Assembly (NCBI RefSeq): GCF_900129755.1
Contig: NZ_FQWT01000005.1
Location: 124,001 to 188,000 of the forward strand
DNA: 64,000 bases
From: Chryseobacterium oranimense
GTDB lineage: Bacteria; Bacteroidota; Bacteroidia; Flavobacteriales; Weeksellaceae
Direction: 5' to 3'
Shown here: piece after piece, positions 43,291 to 52,248 of the stretch
Layout: each line of letters begins with the position of its first letter
How positions within the stretch are numbered: the first letter of the stretch is position 1
Translations under genes and position numbers: made by a program
The notes under the pieces: model-generated
What the model saw: only the letters and a program-made list of their open reading frames with translations
Databases searched by the model: none
Told to the model about the DNA's origin: nothing

Positions 43291-43977
43291 CTATTTAATA
43301 GCCGCACTGCATTCATCCACAAATTGCTCAAACTGGCGATCTGTATTTCGCAGGACCGGTCCGTGGCCGAAACAGATAATGGCTGGGTTCAGTTTTGCCA
43401 GCTTCTGAAGCGATTGGATGTTGCGCCGCTGATCCGAGGTGAACATATTGGGCGGAAGCCGCAGACCGGTTGCTGTTGTGATCACGTTCATATTTGTTGC
43501 CACATCCCCGATGATCAGTACGCCATCCCGCTCACGGAATAAAGAAATATGACCTGCCGAATGTCCCGGCGTCTCTACTACCCTAAAGCTTCCAACCTTA
43601 TCGTTTTCAACAATGGTACGATCGACTTTATGCCCCTGACCTGCCCAATACTTTTGTTGAAGCTTTGCCACCCAATGTTGCGGCGTTGGATAGTCTTTGG
43701 TTACCATTCCCGTTTCGGTCCTGAAAACTTCGTCAGGATGGCAGAGCAAGGGTATTGCGAACTCATCACATACCTGATCGCTGCAGCCCTGGTGATCTGC
43801 ATGCGCATGCGTAAGTACATGCTGGTAAACAGGGATTTTCCGGAGAGCTTTCTTTATAGTGGTATATGAACTTCTTATTCCGGAATCTACCAAAACACCT
43901 TCGATGATATAGCAGTTGATGCTGTTTCGCGGCATCAGTGAAATCTGGAACACTTCGGGAGCAATTTGACGTAGCAT
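43291..43977 (-). CDS. MBL-fold metallo-hydrolase
   Basis: A 228-residue protein. The ATG at 43977 (MLRQIAPEVFQISLMPRNSINCYIIEG) is preferred over a TTG at 43992. Metal ligands are visible: LTHAHADHQG, VVETPGHSAGH, LIIGDVATN and a final CFGHGPVL. The general class includes glyoxalase-II-like and quorum-quenching lactonases. It lies 54 bases downstream of a Crp/Fnr gene, which probably controls it. It is distinct from the broken MBL gene at 29475. Confidence 0.9.
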   Translation of the reverse strand: MLRQIAPEVFQISLMPRNSINCYIIEGVLVDSGIRSSYTTIKKALRKIPVYQHVLTHAHADHQGCSDQVCDEFAIPLLCHPDEVFRTETGMVTKDYPTPQHWVAKLQQKYWAGQGHKVDRTIVENDKVGSFRVVETPGHSAGHISLFRERDGVLIIGDVATNMNVITTATGLRLPPNMFTSDQRRNIQSLQKLAKLNPAIICFGHGPVLRNTDRQFEQFVDECSAAIK

Positions 43978-44031
43978 AATTTTTTTGTGCAAATCTACCC
44001 CGCTGATCCGGACCCCATAAGGACATTTGTC

Positions 44032-44619
44032 CTATAATACACCGGGTCTATGTATTTGTCCTTTCGCCCGTGTAAGCGACCGCTGTGTGATGCCCAGGTA
44101 TGATGCCAGATCCTGCGTCGCTATACGCCTGACGAGCATCGGTTCGCTGGATAAGACATGACGGTATTTATCCACAGCCGACTTATTATTATAATTCAGC
44201 AGATATTGTTCCTTTTGGCTATATTCCTGCTCCATCACAGATCTGATAACACTGTTCCAAGCAGTTACCTGACCAAGCAGATGCCGATAGTCCGGATAGT
44301 TTATCCTATAAATCACAGTATCTTCTATAGTCCTGATACTCCTTCTGGATTTTTCCTGCGCCACAAATTCCGGAAACGAGGTCACAAATTCATTTTCAAA
44401 CTTGAAACAGGTTACATTTTCCTTTCCTTCTTCATCTATGGCGTAAGCTTTTACACCACCACCAGCGATAAACCCAATATGATCGCACAATTCATCTTCA
44501 CGAATAAAAAATTCACCTTTTTTTAATTGAACAGGTTTGAAGAACTGCGAAGAAAAATTGATCTCCTCCGTTGTTAGTCCTCCTGTTGAGGACAGGTAAT
44601 TTTCAAATACATTAGTCAT
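44032..44619 (-). CDS. Crp/Fnr-family regulator
   Basis: A 195-residue protein with an effector barrel (FKPVQLKKGEFFIREDELCDHIGFIAGGGVKAYAIDEEGKENVTCFKFENEFVTSFPEF) and C-terminal HTH (IATQDLASYLGITQRSLTRAKGQIH). The recognition helix is of the same kind as in the regulator at 34429, not the VETxxR type at 54-60 kb. It heads a two-gene unit with the MBL hydrolase. Confidence 0.88.
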   Translation of the reverse strand: MTNVFENYLSSTGGLTTEEINFSSQFFKPVQLKKGEFFIREDELCDHIGFIAGGGVKAYAIDEEGKENVTCFKFENEFVTSFPEFVAQEKSRRSIRTIEDTVIYRINYPDYRHLLGQVTAWNSVIRSVMEQEYSQKEQYLLNYNNKSAVDKYRHVLSSEPMLVRRIATQDLASYLGITQRSLTRAKGQIHRPGVL

Positions 44620-44953
44620 TTCGCAACCTTTTCGTTCTTTAATTTTTTAACCGTCTGTGGACTAAATACCCAATCCAGCGCTCAAATCTAACAATTATTA
44701 TATATCAAAAAAAGGTAAATAATATTAATCGGGACAAAAACTCAACCGATAAACTATTTCATCATCTAAAACACTGATATCTAAAGGACAATATCCATTG
44801 AATCTTAAAATTTTATATTTTATAAGTTCATCATCGCTGATAAGACTCAATAATAATTTAATATTTTTTTCAGTTTTCTCTTTTTTATTAAAAATAAATT
44901 TCTATCTTTGCACTCGCAAAAACGAAGTAAAATTCGCTTAGATGACCATCAAT
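44620..44953. other. Intergenic region before the second tRNA pair
   Basis: No gene is seen in this 334-base gap. Its right part holds a tRNA promoter (44903-44910) in a sequence (TATCTTTGCACTCGCAA) nearly the same as that before the first tRNA cluster (TATATTTGCACTCGCAA). Confidence 0.6.
44903..44910 (+). promoter_or_regulatory. -7 element of the second tRNA-Pro/Arg operon
   Basis: TATCTTTG, followed by CACTCGCAA as at the first cluster. No perfect -33 TTTG. Confidence 0.65.
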
Positions 44954-45028
44954 CGGGGCGTAGCGTAGTCCGGTCATCGCGCCTGGTTTGGGACCAGGAG
45001 GTCGCAGGTTCGAATCCTGCCGCCCCGA
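44954..45028 (+). tRNA. tRNA-Pro(TGG), copy 2
   Basis: Identical in sequence to the tRNA at 28836-28910; 75 nt, anticodon TGG. Confidence 0.97.
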
Positions 45029-45059
45029 CTTTTTTAGTAATTTTTCAAAATTATTTAAT

Positions 45060-45133
45060 GGGTGCGTAGCTCAGCTGGATAGAGCATCTGCCTTCTAAGC
45101 AGACGGTCAAAGGTTCGAATCCTTTCGCGCTCA
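45060..45133 (+). tRNA. tRNA-Arg(TCT), copy 2
   Basis: Identical to the tRNA at 28943-29016; 74 nt, anticodon TCT. The spacer between the two tRNAs is also nearly identical in both copies. Confidence 0.97.
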
Positions 45134-45476
45134 CTTAAGGAGACACTATTTAATAGTTGTCTCCTTTTTTTATCTCCATAAAAATCTGTAATCCAAACTT
45201 TACTATCGGAACATTTAAAGTTGATTTTTTTCTACAAATAGCTGCAAGTTTTTGAGAAAAATCAGAAAATATTCCCATAAAAAAATATAAAATCCATATG
45301 GGGTTTGAATAATTTTAGCAAGTTCACGAATTAAGTCTTTACAGCTATTTTTCTGCCCGGTTTTGAAGTTTGGCATTCATATTACCCAATACAGAAAGCG
45401 TTTAACATAATAAAATTTTTCCCATTCAATTGATTTATATTTTTATATTAGCTATCCAATTCAAAATATTACAATC
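45134..45476. other. Intergenic region after the second tRNA pair
   Basis: It contains the tRNA terminator (45139-45171). The remaining 300 bases are A/T-rich with no recognised gene. Confidence 0.5.
45139..45171 (+). terminator. Rho-independent terminator of tRNA operon, copy 2
   Basis: GGAGACACTATT...AATAGTTGTCTCC with one bulge, then seven T. A related hairpin recurs at 46737-46766. Confidence 0.88.
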
Positions 45477-45749
45477 ATGAAAAAAATCTTATTTATTGCT
45501 GCGCTTGGTGTAGCAGGTTTAGCAAGTGCAAATGGAAATGGAAATGTAGAAAAAGAAGTAAATCCTAAAGCAAAAGAAGTTGCAGTTACTAAAAACACTA
45601 AAAAGGCTAAGAAAATAGCCAAAATAAAGCAAGTGGAATGTGGAGTGTTTCAGGCAAGCTGCACATCAGCATATACTTGTCAGGACTGGACTCCTTCTCA
45701 ATGGTATCATTGGATGGAACAAATCCAAGAAAACTATTGTCAACTGTAA
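45477..45749 (+). CDS. Small secreted Cys-containing protein
   Basis: A 90-residue protein of unknown family. Signal peptide MKKILFIAALGVAGLASA, then a Lys/Val-rich stretch (about 27-52), then a C-terminal segment of about 38 residues with four Cys (VECGVFQASC, YTCQDW, ENYCQL) and three Trp. The layout, a basic spacer and a compact Cys/Trp-rich end, could be a small disulfide domain or a processed peptide. It is followed by a terminator and then a GLPGLI-family gene. Confidence 0.75.
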   Translation: MKKILFIAALGVAGLASANGNGNVEKEVNPKAKEVAVTKNTKKAKKIAKIKQVECGVFQASCTSAYTCQDWTPSQWYHWMEQIQENYCQL

Positions 45750-45824
45750 TTGTTATGTATTGTAACTTAATCATTGCTTTAAGCTAACAGAATAAGCTCT
45801 GATTATTATTAATCAACAATAAAG

Positions 45825-45861
45825 AAATCGTTCAAATAATAATTTTTTGTTTGGACGATTT
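45825..45861 (+). terminator. Hairpin between the small secreted protein and the GLPGLI gene
   Basis: AAATCGTTCAAA...TTTGGACGATTT stem. The T-run after it is weak, so it may only attenuate transcription into the next gene 24 bases on. Confidence 0.6.
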
Positions 45862-45884
45862 GCTATTTTATAAAAAAAACAATT

Positions 45885-46709
45885 ATGAATTTCAGAAAAA
45901 AACAAACTTTAGCATTTATATTTGTATTCTTTTTCTCTATTTCATTTTCTCAAACAACTTCGAGTGATTCGTTACGGGGTGAATTTACTTATTTACTTCA
46001 GTACAGGCCAAATACTCTAAGCCGTGAGAATGTTTCTAAGGAACTTTTTTCCTTGCAGATCAGTGATAAACGTGCCTTTTTTACCAGCGAAAATAAATTG
46101 AAATTTGACTCTATTTTTGCAGAACAGTTTAACAGCAAAAGGAATGGTTTTAATATTGATATGAGAGGGCTGCCACCATCAAAATTTAAATTTTTAATAA
46201 TCCAAACAAATGATAATTCACAATTTTATGAGGCAGTAGGAATGACTCTTCTATCCTATAACAATCCTGTAATTCGTGATTGGAAGCTAATTGATGAGAC
46301 AAAAGTAATTAATTCTATTAATTGTAAAAAAGCGGTAGTGAGTTATAAAGGAAGAGAATGGACAGCCTGGTATTCAACCGAAATCCCATTTCCTTATGGT
46401 CCATACAAATTCAGCGGCCTGCCAGGCTTAATTGTGAAAATAACAGATAAAACAGGAGATTATGATTTTGAATTGGTCAAATCAGTATCAAGTTCCAAAT
46501 TGAAGGGAAAGGTGGTAAGAATAAATGAAGCCCGCTATCACAATGCTAAATTGGTTACAAAAGAAGAATTAATTCAGGCAACAAAAAATTTCAGAGAAAA
46601 TGCCAAATATGAGTTAGAAAGGATGGGTACTGTATTTTCAGATGATCAGAACAAGCAAAAAATAAGTGAAACAGAAAAAAAAGGATACAATCCAATAGAA
46701 TTAGAGTAA
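45885..46709 (+). CDS. GLPGLI-family secreted protein
   Basis: A 274-residue protein with a signal peptide (MNFRKKQTLAFIFVFFFSISFS). The family name motif stands in GPYKFSGLPGLIVKITDKTGDYDFEL (about 176-201), after WTAWYSTEIPFPYGPY. The family is nearly confined to Bacteroidota and its role is unknown; members often sit near TonB-dependent receptors, but here the neighbour is a small secreted Cys-rich protein. Confidence 0.9.
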   Translation: MNFRKKQTLAFIFVFFFSISFSQTTSSDSLRGEFTYLLQYRPNTLSRENVSKELFSLQISDKRAFFTSENKLKFDSIFAEQFNSKRNGFNIDMRGLPPSKFKFLIIQTNDNSQFYEAVGMTLLSYNNPVIRDWKLIDETKVINSINCKKAVVSYKGREWTAWYSTEIPFPYGPYKFSGLPGLIVKITDKTGDYDFELVKSVSSSKLKGKVVRINEARYHNAKLVTKEELIQATKNFRENAKYELERMGTVFSDDQNKQKISETEKKGYNPIELE

Positions 46710-46736
46710 AACCAGTAAAAGATAACAGTTAATTAA

Positions 46737-46766
46737 GGGGGCGCTATAGGATAGTCGTCTCCTTTT
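46737..46766 (+). terminator. Terminator of the GLPGLI gene
   Basis: GGGGGCGCTAT...ATAGTCGTCTCC with G-T pairs, followed by five T. It resembles the tRNA terminator at 45139, as if one was copied from the other. Confidence 0.65.
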
Positions 46767-46961
46767 TATACCATAAATCCGCAGTTATCTTCCTCTTTAA
46801 ATTCCAGCCCAGAAACTCCATTTAACTAACAATTACAATAATTATTATTTTACCTGGGTTTAAAATCCAATTTCATTCACATAATATTAAAATTTATAAA
46901 TAAAAAAGGCTTTTTTGGTCTTATTATTGAATAATATGAATGGTCACCAATACCAATTCAT

Positions 46962-48230
46962 ATGAAAAAGCACATTGTAATTGTCGGAGGAGGTTTTGCC
47001 GGAATCAATCTGATCAAATCTTTAAAAAACGACAAAAGATTTCGCATTACATTGGTAGATAAAAACAACTATCATTTTTTTCCGCCACTTATTTATCAGG
47101 TAGCCACTTCTTTTATCCAGGCTTCCAATATAAGCTATCCGTTCAGAAGATTATTTTCTAATTATAAAAACGTGAATTTCCATATGGGAAGCCTTCTTAA
47201 GGTAATTCCGGAAAGCAAAACGATCGAAACAGACACAGGAAGCTTAACTTACGACTATCTGGTAGTTGCTCTGGGAACAGAATCCAATTTCTTCGGAATG
47301 GAGAATGTACAAAGGTGTTCATTACCTATGAAGAGTATTGAAGAAGCCCTTTATCTTAGAAATCATATGCTGCTGAATCTTGAAGAAGCTGCCCGTAACA
47401 AAGATGTAACCCAGGCACAAAAATTACAGAATATTGTGATTGCCGGAGGTGGCCCAACCGGAGTAGAGCTTGCCGGAATGCTTGCAGAAATGGGAAACTA
47501 CATAGCTAAAAAGGAATATCCTGAGATCAAGCTAAGCTTTTCGAATCTGTATTTAATTGATGCTATGCCTACTTTGCTGGGTCCTATGAGTGAAACAGCG
47601 CAGAAAACAGCTTATGACACTTTAAAGAACTTAGGGGTTAAAATCATTCTGAATGTTTCTGTCAAAGATTATGTAGACAGTAAAGTAATCCTTTCGGACG
47701 GAAGTTCTATAGAAACAGAAACGCTGATCTGGACCTCAGGGGTCATTGGCAGAGAAGTTCCCGGCCTTCCGGAGGAGAGCATCGGAAAAGGCAGACGTAT
47801 TTTGGTAGATGCTTACAATAAAGTAGAAGGAACAAAAAATATATATGCTGTGGGAGATATATGCCTTCAGCTTACGGATGAAAACTTTCCAAAGGGACAC
47901 CCGCAACTGGCACAGGTCGCGATTCAGCAGGCCAAAAACCTGGCGGAAAACTTCAAACGGATAGAGGATGAAAAAGTTCTGGTTCCGTTCAGCTATAATG
48001 ACAAAGGAAGCATGGCCATTATTTCCAAGTACAATGCAGTAGTGGATCTGCCTAAATTTTCGTTTAAAGGCTTTACAGCATGGCTTACTTGGCTGTTCAT
48101 CCACATTATCCCTCTGGTTGGATTCAGAAGTAAAATAAGGCTGGCATTAGACTGGTTCAGATTGTTCATTACCAACAACCCTTCCATACGTCTTATTCTT
48201 TACCCGAAACGAAATACCAGCAAGCAATAA
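46962..48230 (+). CDS. ndh: Type II NADH dehydrogenase (NDH-2)
   Basis: A 422-residue single-subunit flavoenzyme that passes electrons from NADH to quinone without pumping protons. FAD loop HIVIVGGGFAGINLIKSL, NADH loop IVIAGGGPTGVELAGML, and the second FAD segment NIYAVGDICLQ are plain. The C-terminus (FTAWLTWLFIHIIPLVGF...WFRLFI) is the amphipathic membrane anchor. The start lies in an inverted repeat (AATATGAAT...ATTCATATG) with a 13-base loop, which might bind a regulator. Confidence 0.92.
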   Translation: MKKHIVIVGGGFAGINLIKSLKNDKRFRITLVDKNNYHFFPPLIYQVATSFIQASNISYPFRRLFSNYKNVNFHMGSLLKVIPESKTIETDTGSLTYDYLVVALGTESNFFGMENVQRCSLPMKSIEEALYLRNHMLLNLEEAARNKDVTQAQKLQNIVIAGGGPTGVELAGMLAEMGNYIAKKEYPEIKLSFSNLYLIDAMPTLLGPMSETAQKTAYDTLKNLGVKIILNVSVKDYVDSKVILSDGSSIETETLIWTSGVIGREVPGLPEESIGKGRRILVDAYNKVEGTKNIYAVGDICLQLTDENFPKGHPQLAQVAIQQAKNLAENFKRIEDEKVLVPFSYNDKGSMAIISKYNAVVDLPKFSFKGFTAWLTWLFIHIIPLVGFRSKIRLALDWFRLFITNNPSIRLILYPKRNTSKQ

Positions 48231-48335
48231 TTGGTTGAATCAGGTTTATGCACAGGTTTTTATGAATCTATCTTAAGCAGTAGAATCATCTCCTATTTGA
48301 ACTGAAAATCGTGTATTAGGATCTATGCAGAATGG

Positions 48336-49859
48336 TTAGACTGAAGGATCAGTCTCTATCCTCTGCAGATCCTTTACCGTAGGTCCGGTCAGCATTTTTC
48401 CATTGACATTAAACCTTGAACCATGACATGGGCAATCCCAGCTTATTTCGGCACTGTTCCAACGGACTTCACATTGAGCATGCGGGCACACGCTTTTGAG
48501 AATATGCGCCTTACCATTGGATTCTTTATACACAGCATATGAACTTCCGTCGTATTTTACAACTTTTGCTTCCCCGTCTTTAAGTTCAGCCAGAGAGCTG
48601 ATCTTTTCAACAAATAATTTATCCTTTATAAAATCATAGGCTACACTGGCCTGTTCTTTTACGAAAGTGGTAAATCCGGCCATTGGCTTTATTCTTCCCG
48701 GATCAAAAAGCTCCTTATATTTACTTGAACCCGTTAAAATCAGATCCCCAAGGATCTGTGAGGTAATAGTTCCAAATATCATCCCGTTACCCCGGAATCC
48801 TGTAGCGGTGTAAATACGTCCGTTACTGCCTGGCAAAACCCCAATATAAGGAAGCCCGTCTACAGGCTCATAATATTGGCTGGACCAGCTGTAAACTGCG
48901 GTTTCCACATCAAAATATTCCCGGACATAATTTTCAAGTTTCGAGAAACATTCTCCTGTATCTTCTGCATGGCCAGTTTTGTGATCTTCACCGCCGGCAA
49001 TGAGCAGAACTTCTCCATTGATTTCCTGAGTCCTGTAATAATGATAAGGATCAATAAGGTCATATCCCAGATCTTTCGGATAATGATCTCCTTTTATACT
49101 GAATGCAATGGCATAGCTGCGATAGGGAGCATTCATAAAATGGAGGACATTAACACCGGGAGGGATATGGGTAGCGTAGATAACCCGGGCAGCTTTAATT
49201 TCACCTTTTGTTGTTTTTAAAACTACCTGATCTTCCTGTTCATCATGGCTTTCGCAAAGACATTGTTCCACAAGCACTCCTCCCAGATCAATAAAAGCCT
49301 GCATCAGAGCCTTAATGTATTTTATAGGATGAAACTGTCCCTGGTCCGGAACTACGGCTGCTTTTTTAAAGGGTATGGGAAAAGGGATATCCTGGGTAAG
49401 GATCATCTGATGCCCAACCTGGGCAGATCCTTTCACCATTTCGTCGAGCTGTCTGGCCTGGCTTTCATCCAATGCAAAAATATAAGCTGTTTTTCTTTCA
49501 AAATCACAGTCGATATTGTACTCTCTTATATTGTTTTTAATAATATTTTTCGCTTCTATTCCTACATATTTAAGAAGTTTGGCATTATTTAACCCAAAAT
49601 CTTTGATTGCCTGCGCATACGTCGTATCGAAAAAATCATTTAAATGCGCAGTAGTACCTCCGGTGGTTCCAAAACCAATGTTTGCAGCTTCAAGAATAAT
49701 ACATTTTTTGCCTTCTTTCTGCAGCCTGACTGCCGTGGAAATACCGGTAATCCCACCGCCAACAATGGCTACATCAAACAACTGGTCGAAACCGGCATCT
49801 GAAGAAAACGTTTTGATCTCTTCCTGCCATATACTTTTTCTGGCTCCATCCCGATTCAT
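48336..49859 (-). CDS. FAD-dependent oxidoreductase with C-terminal Rieske domain
   Basis: A 507-residue protein. The N-terminal DAO/GlpO-type fold has DVAIVGGGITGISTAVRLQKEG and a C-terminal ATGFRGNGMIFG flavin segment. A Rieske [2Fe-2S] domain follows at about 420-505, with ligands in CPHAQCEV (C-x-H) and CPCHGSRF (C-x2-H). This fusion is common in stress islands of soil bacteria; the substrate is unknown. A 43-residue lipoprotein gene lies directly upstream on the same strand. Confidence 0.92.
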   Translation of the reverse strand: MNRDGARKSIWQEEIKTFSSDAGFDQLFDVAIVGGGITGISTAVRLQKEGKKCIILEAANIGFGTTGGTTAHLNDFFDTTYAQAIKDFGLNNAKLLKYVGIEAKNIIKNNIREYNIDCDFERKTAYIFALDESQARQLDEMVKGSAQVGHQMILTQDIPFPIPFKKAAVVPDQGQFHPIKYIKALMQAFIDLGGVLVEQCLCESHDEQEDQVVLKTTKGEIKAARVIYATHIPPGVNVLHFMNAPYRSYAIAFSIKGDHYPKDLGYDLIDPYHYYRTQEINGEVLLIAGGEDHKTGHAEDTGECFSKLENYVREYFDVETAVYSWSSQYYEPVDGLPYIGVLPGSNGRIYTATGFRGNGMIFGTITSQILGDLILTGSSKYKELFDPGRIKPMAGFTTFVKEQASVAYDFIKDKLFVEKISSLAELKDGEAKVVKYDGSSYAVYKESNGKAHILKSVCPHAQCEVRWNSAEISWDCPCHGSRFNVNGKMLTGPTVKDLQRIETDPSV

Positions 49860-49861
49860 AA

Positions 49862-49993
49862 TTATTTAACTTTTAAGGTATCACTTGCAATTTTGTTTTC
49901 AGATTCTTTTTTTGGTTCATCTTCGTCCAAATCACAGGGACCACATGCTGTAAAACTGAGCAGTAATGCTGCTAATAAAAGGGTTGTTTTCAT
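49862..49993 (-). CDS. Very small lipoprotein (43 residues)
   Basis: The minus strand encodes MKTTLLLAALLLSFTACGP, a complete lipoprotein signal with lipobox FTAC, then an acidic/polar tail of about 26 residues (DLDEDEPKKESENKIASDT). It ends 3 bases before the Rieske oxidoreductase start, so the two are an operon. The product would be a tiny acidic membrane-anchored peptide of unknown role. Confidence 0.7.
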   Translation of the reverse strand: MKTTLLLAALLLSFTACGPCDLDEDEPKKESENKIASDTLKVK

Positions 49994-50071
49994 AATATTC
50001 TATTTTTTTTGTTATATTATTTGTTTTGAAGATACGTACCGGTTTTACCAGCCGCAATTTCCACAGATATA

Positions 50072-50869
50072 CTATTTTTCGTTGGCCGGCTTCTGCATTT
50101 CTGCCATTCGGTGGGCAGCCATACTATCCGTTGACATATTGGACATAGCTACAGTCAGCTTATTCTTTAATCCTGAAATCACCTTATCATCCCCGTTCAT
50201 AAGGGCATTGTAGCCGTCCAATGCTACTTCTCCGGAGGAAGCCAGACTATCTTTGTCTTCAAGTATTTTACTGTCGTTCATTTCAGCTTTATTAAAGAAA
50301 TCGGTATCGGTAGGCCCCGGTAAAAGGGCTGTAACGGTAATTCCGGTATCTTTTAATTCTTCCCGGATAGCTTCAGACCAGGATAGAATGAAAGATTTTG
50401 TTCCATGATATACGGAATGCCAGGGTCCCGGAACTTTACCCGCCGTGGATGCAAGGTTTAAAATTTTCCCTGATTCCTGCGGCAAACGATCTTTTAAGAA
50501 TAGCTTTGTCAATATAAGCACTGAAATAATATTCAGTTTAATGATATCAATTTCCTTATGGATATCCGTATCACAGAATTTTCCATAAGCTCCCTGGCCT
50601 GCGTTATTGACCAGAATTGCAGGACTTATTCCGTTTAATTTCAGTTCTGCATAAAGGGAATAGGCTTCTTCTTCAAGAAAAAGGTTTTTGGAAATAAATA
50701 TGACGTGAACGCCATACTGCTTGAATTCGTCTGCTATAGTCTGCAGCTTTTCATGATTCCTGGCCACAATAACAAGGTCGTACCCATTTATTGCAAATAA
50801 TTTGGCCAGTTCATATCCTATTCCGCTGGTAGCCCCTGTAATCAGGGCATATTGGTTTTTACGATTCAT
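50072..50869 (-). CDS. SDR-family oxidoreductase (DltE/YqjQ-like)
   Basis: A 265-residue protein. YALITGATSGIGYELAKLFAINGYDLVIVAR, NNAGQGAYG, Ser in LASTAGKVPG and Tyr/Lys in YHGTKSFILSWSEAIREEL are all intact; PGPTDTDFF follows. The substrate is unknown. It lies 47 bases downstream of a Zn-alcohol dehydrogenase gene on the same strand, so both are likely one stress-type operon. Confidence 0.9.
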   Translation of the reverse strand: MNRKNQYALITGATSGIGYELAKLFAINGYDLVIVARNHEKLQTIADEFKQYGVHVIFISKNLFLEEEAYSLYAELKLNGISPAILVNNAGQGAYGKFCDTDIHKEIDIIKLNIISVLILTKLFLKDRLPQESGKILNLASTAGKVPGPWHSVYHGTKSFILSWSEAIREELKDTGITVTALLPGPTDTDFFNKAEMNDSKILEDKDSLASSGEVALDGYNALMNGDDKVISGLKNKLTVAMSNMSTDSMAAHRMAEMQKPANEK

Positions 50870-50916
50870 GGGTATTTTTTAAAATTAACTGTTGATTTCT
50901 TTTATGATGCTCAAGC

Positions 50917-52086
50917 TCAGATTTTCCAGGGATCTAATACAACTTTTACACATCCGTCTTCTTTTTTATCAAAAATCTCATATCCTTTTGCGACTTCATC
51001 TAACGCGAGGCGGTGGGTAATTATATCATCGAGTTTTACTTCACCATTTTCCACATATTTCATTAGTTTATCTATAATAGGATGTACGGGAGCCTGGCCT
51101 GCCTTTAGCGTAATCCCTTTGTCGAAGATCTGACCTAATTTGAAATTGTCATAGTTCACTGGATAAACCCCAAGAATAGAAACTGTTCCACCTCTTCTTA
51201 CAGCACTCATACAGGCTTCAAGGACTTTTATCGATCCTTTTTCAAAGTTTATAACCGCTTTAGCCCTGTCCAGCAGGTCTCTTTCAGGTTCAAAACCTAC
51301 TGCATCAATGCACAGATCGGCTCCTCTTCCTTCGGTCATATCCCGGATCTGCTCTATGGTACTTTTTGCATCTTCCCATAGAATGGTTTCGCATCCGGTG
51401 AGGTTTTTTATCTGATCAAGCCTGTATTGAAGGGTATCAATTACAATTATTTTTTTGGCATTATGCAGAATTGCACTTTTCACTGACATGGAACCTACGG
51501 GACCTGCCCCGAAAATAGCCACTGTTTCTCCTCCTTTGAGCTCTCCCCACATTACACCGGTATACCCGGTCGGGAAGATGTCCGTAAGGAATAGAACCTG
51601 CTCATCCGTTAAACCTTCCGCTACTTTCCTGGGTCCAAAATGGGCATAAGGCACTCTTACATATTGCGCCTGTCCGCCGCTATAGCCACCATACAGATCA
51701 GTATACCCGAATAATGCACCTCCTTTTTCCGTGAGGATTCCTCCTTCCGGGCCATAATGATCGGGATTACTGTTCTCACAGGCTACGGGAAGGCCGTGCT
51801 GGCAAAAGTAGCATCCTCCGCAGGCAATCGGGAAAGGAACCACCACCCTGTCTCCTACCTTCAGATGGGTGATATTTTTACCTGTTTCCTCTACGATTCC
51901 CATGAATTCATGGCCCATCACCATAGGCCGCAGCTGTGGCAGCCCTCCGGAATACATATGCAGGTCACTTCCGCAGATCGCTGTGGAAGTCACTTTTAAA
52001 ATAATATCGTTCTGATCCTGAATAACAGGATCATCTACTGTATCGCAGGTAATTTTACCCGGTGCGTGAAAAACTGCAGCTTTCAT
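50917..52086 (-). CDS. Zinc-dependent alcohol dehydrogenase (formaldehyde-dehydrogenase-like)
   Basis: A 389-residue MDR enzyme. Catalytic zinc ligands appear in ICGSDLHMYSGG and GHEFMGIVEE, and Cys residues of a structural zinc site in PFPIACGGCYFCQHGLPVACENSN. Cofactor loop VAIFGAGPVGSMSVKSA. The long form and insert match glutathione-independent formaldehyde dehydrogenase-like proteins. It may detoxify short aldehydes. No clear promoter was found upstream. Confidence 0.92.
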   Translation of the reverse strand: MKAAVFHAPGKITCDTVDDPVIQDQNDIILKVTSTAICGSDLHMYSGGLPQLRPMVMGHEFMGIVEETGKNITHLKVGDRVVVPFPIACGGCYFCQHGLPVACENSNPDHYGPEGGILTEKGGALFGYTDLYGGYSGGQAQYVRVPYAHFGPRKVAEGLTDEQVLFLTDIFPTGYTGVMWGELKGGETVAIFGAGPVGSMSVKSAILHNAKKIIVIDTLQYRLDQIKNLTGCETILWEDAKSTIEQIRDMTEGRGADLCIDAVGFEPERDLLDRAKAVINFEKGSIKVLEACMSAVRRGGTVSILGVYPVNYDNFKLGQIFDKGITLKAGQAPVHPIIDKLMKYVENGEVKLDDIITHRLALDEVAKGYEIFDKKEDGCVKVVLDPWKI

Positions 52087-52191
52087 AATTTTATATTTAA
52101 GTGTGATTTGGTGGTATTGAAGAATAAAGCATACTTCAGGATTCCCTTTTCGGGTTTATCAGAGCTATAATTCTGATGCTACCTGATGTAT

Positions 52192-52228
52192 GATAAAATA
52201 GGCCACATAGAACATGTTCTATATGGCC
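52192..52228 (-). terminator. Rho-independent terminator of the YciE-like gene
   Basis: GGCCATATAGAA...TTCTATGTGGCC, a 12-bp stem with one mismatch and a 4-base loop, then TATTTTATC on the minus strand, 20 bases after the stop. Confidence 0.85.
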
Positions 52229-52248
52229 CGGGGGTACTATATGGAGAA

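Noticed and set aside
28836-45133. Classical integrative element using tRNA-Arg as attachment site
   Set aside because: No integrase, transposase, relaxase or short att core was found; the whole tRNA pair, not a 3' fragment, is duplicated. Only the weaker statement of a bracketed accessory region is kept.
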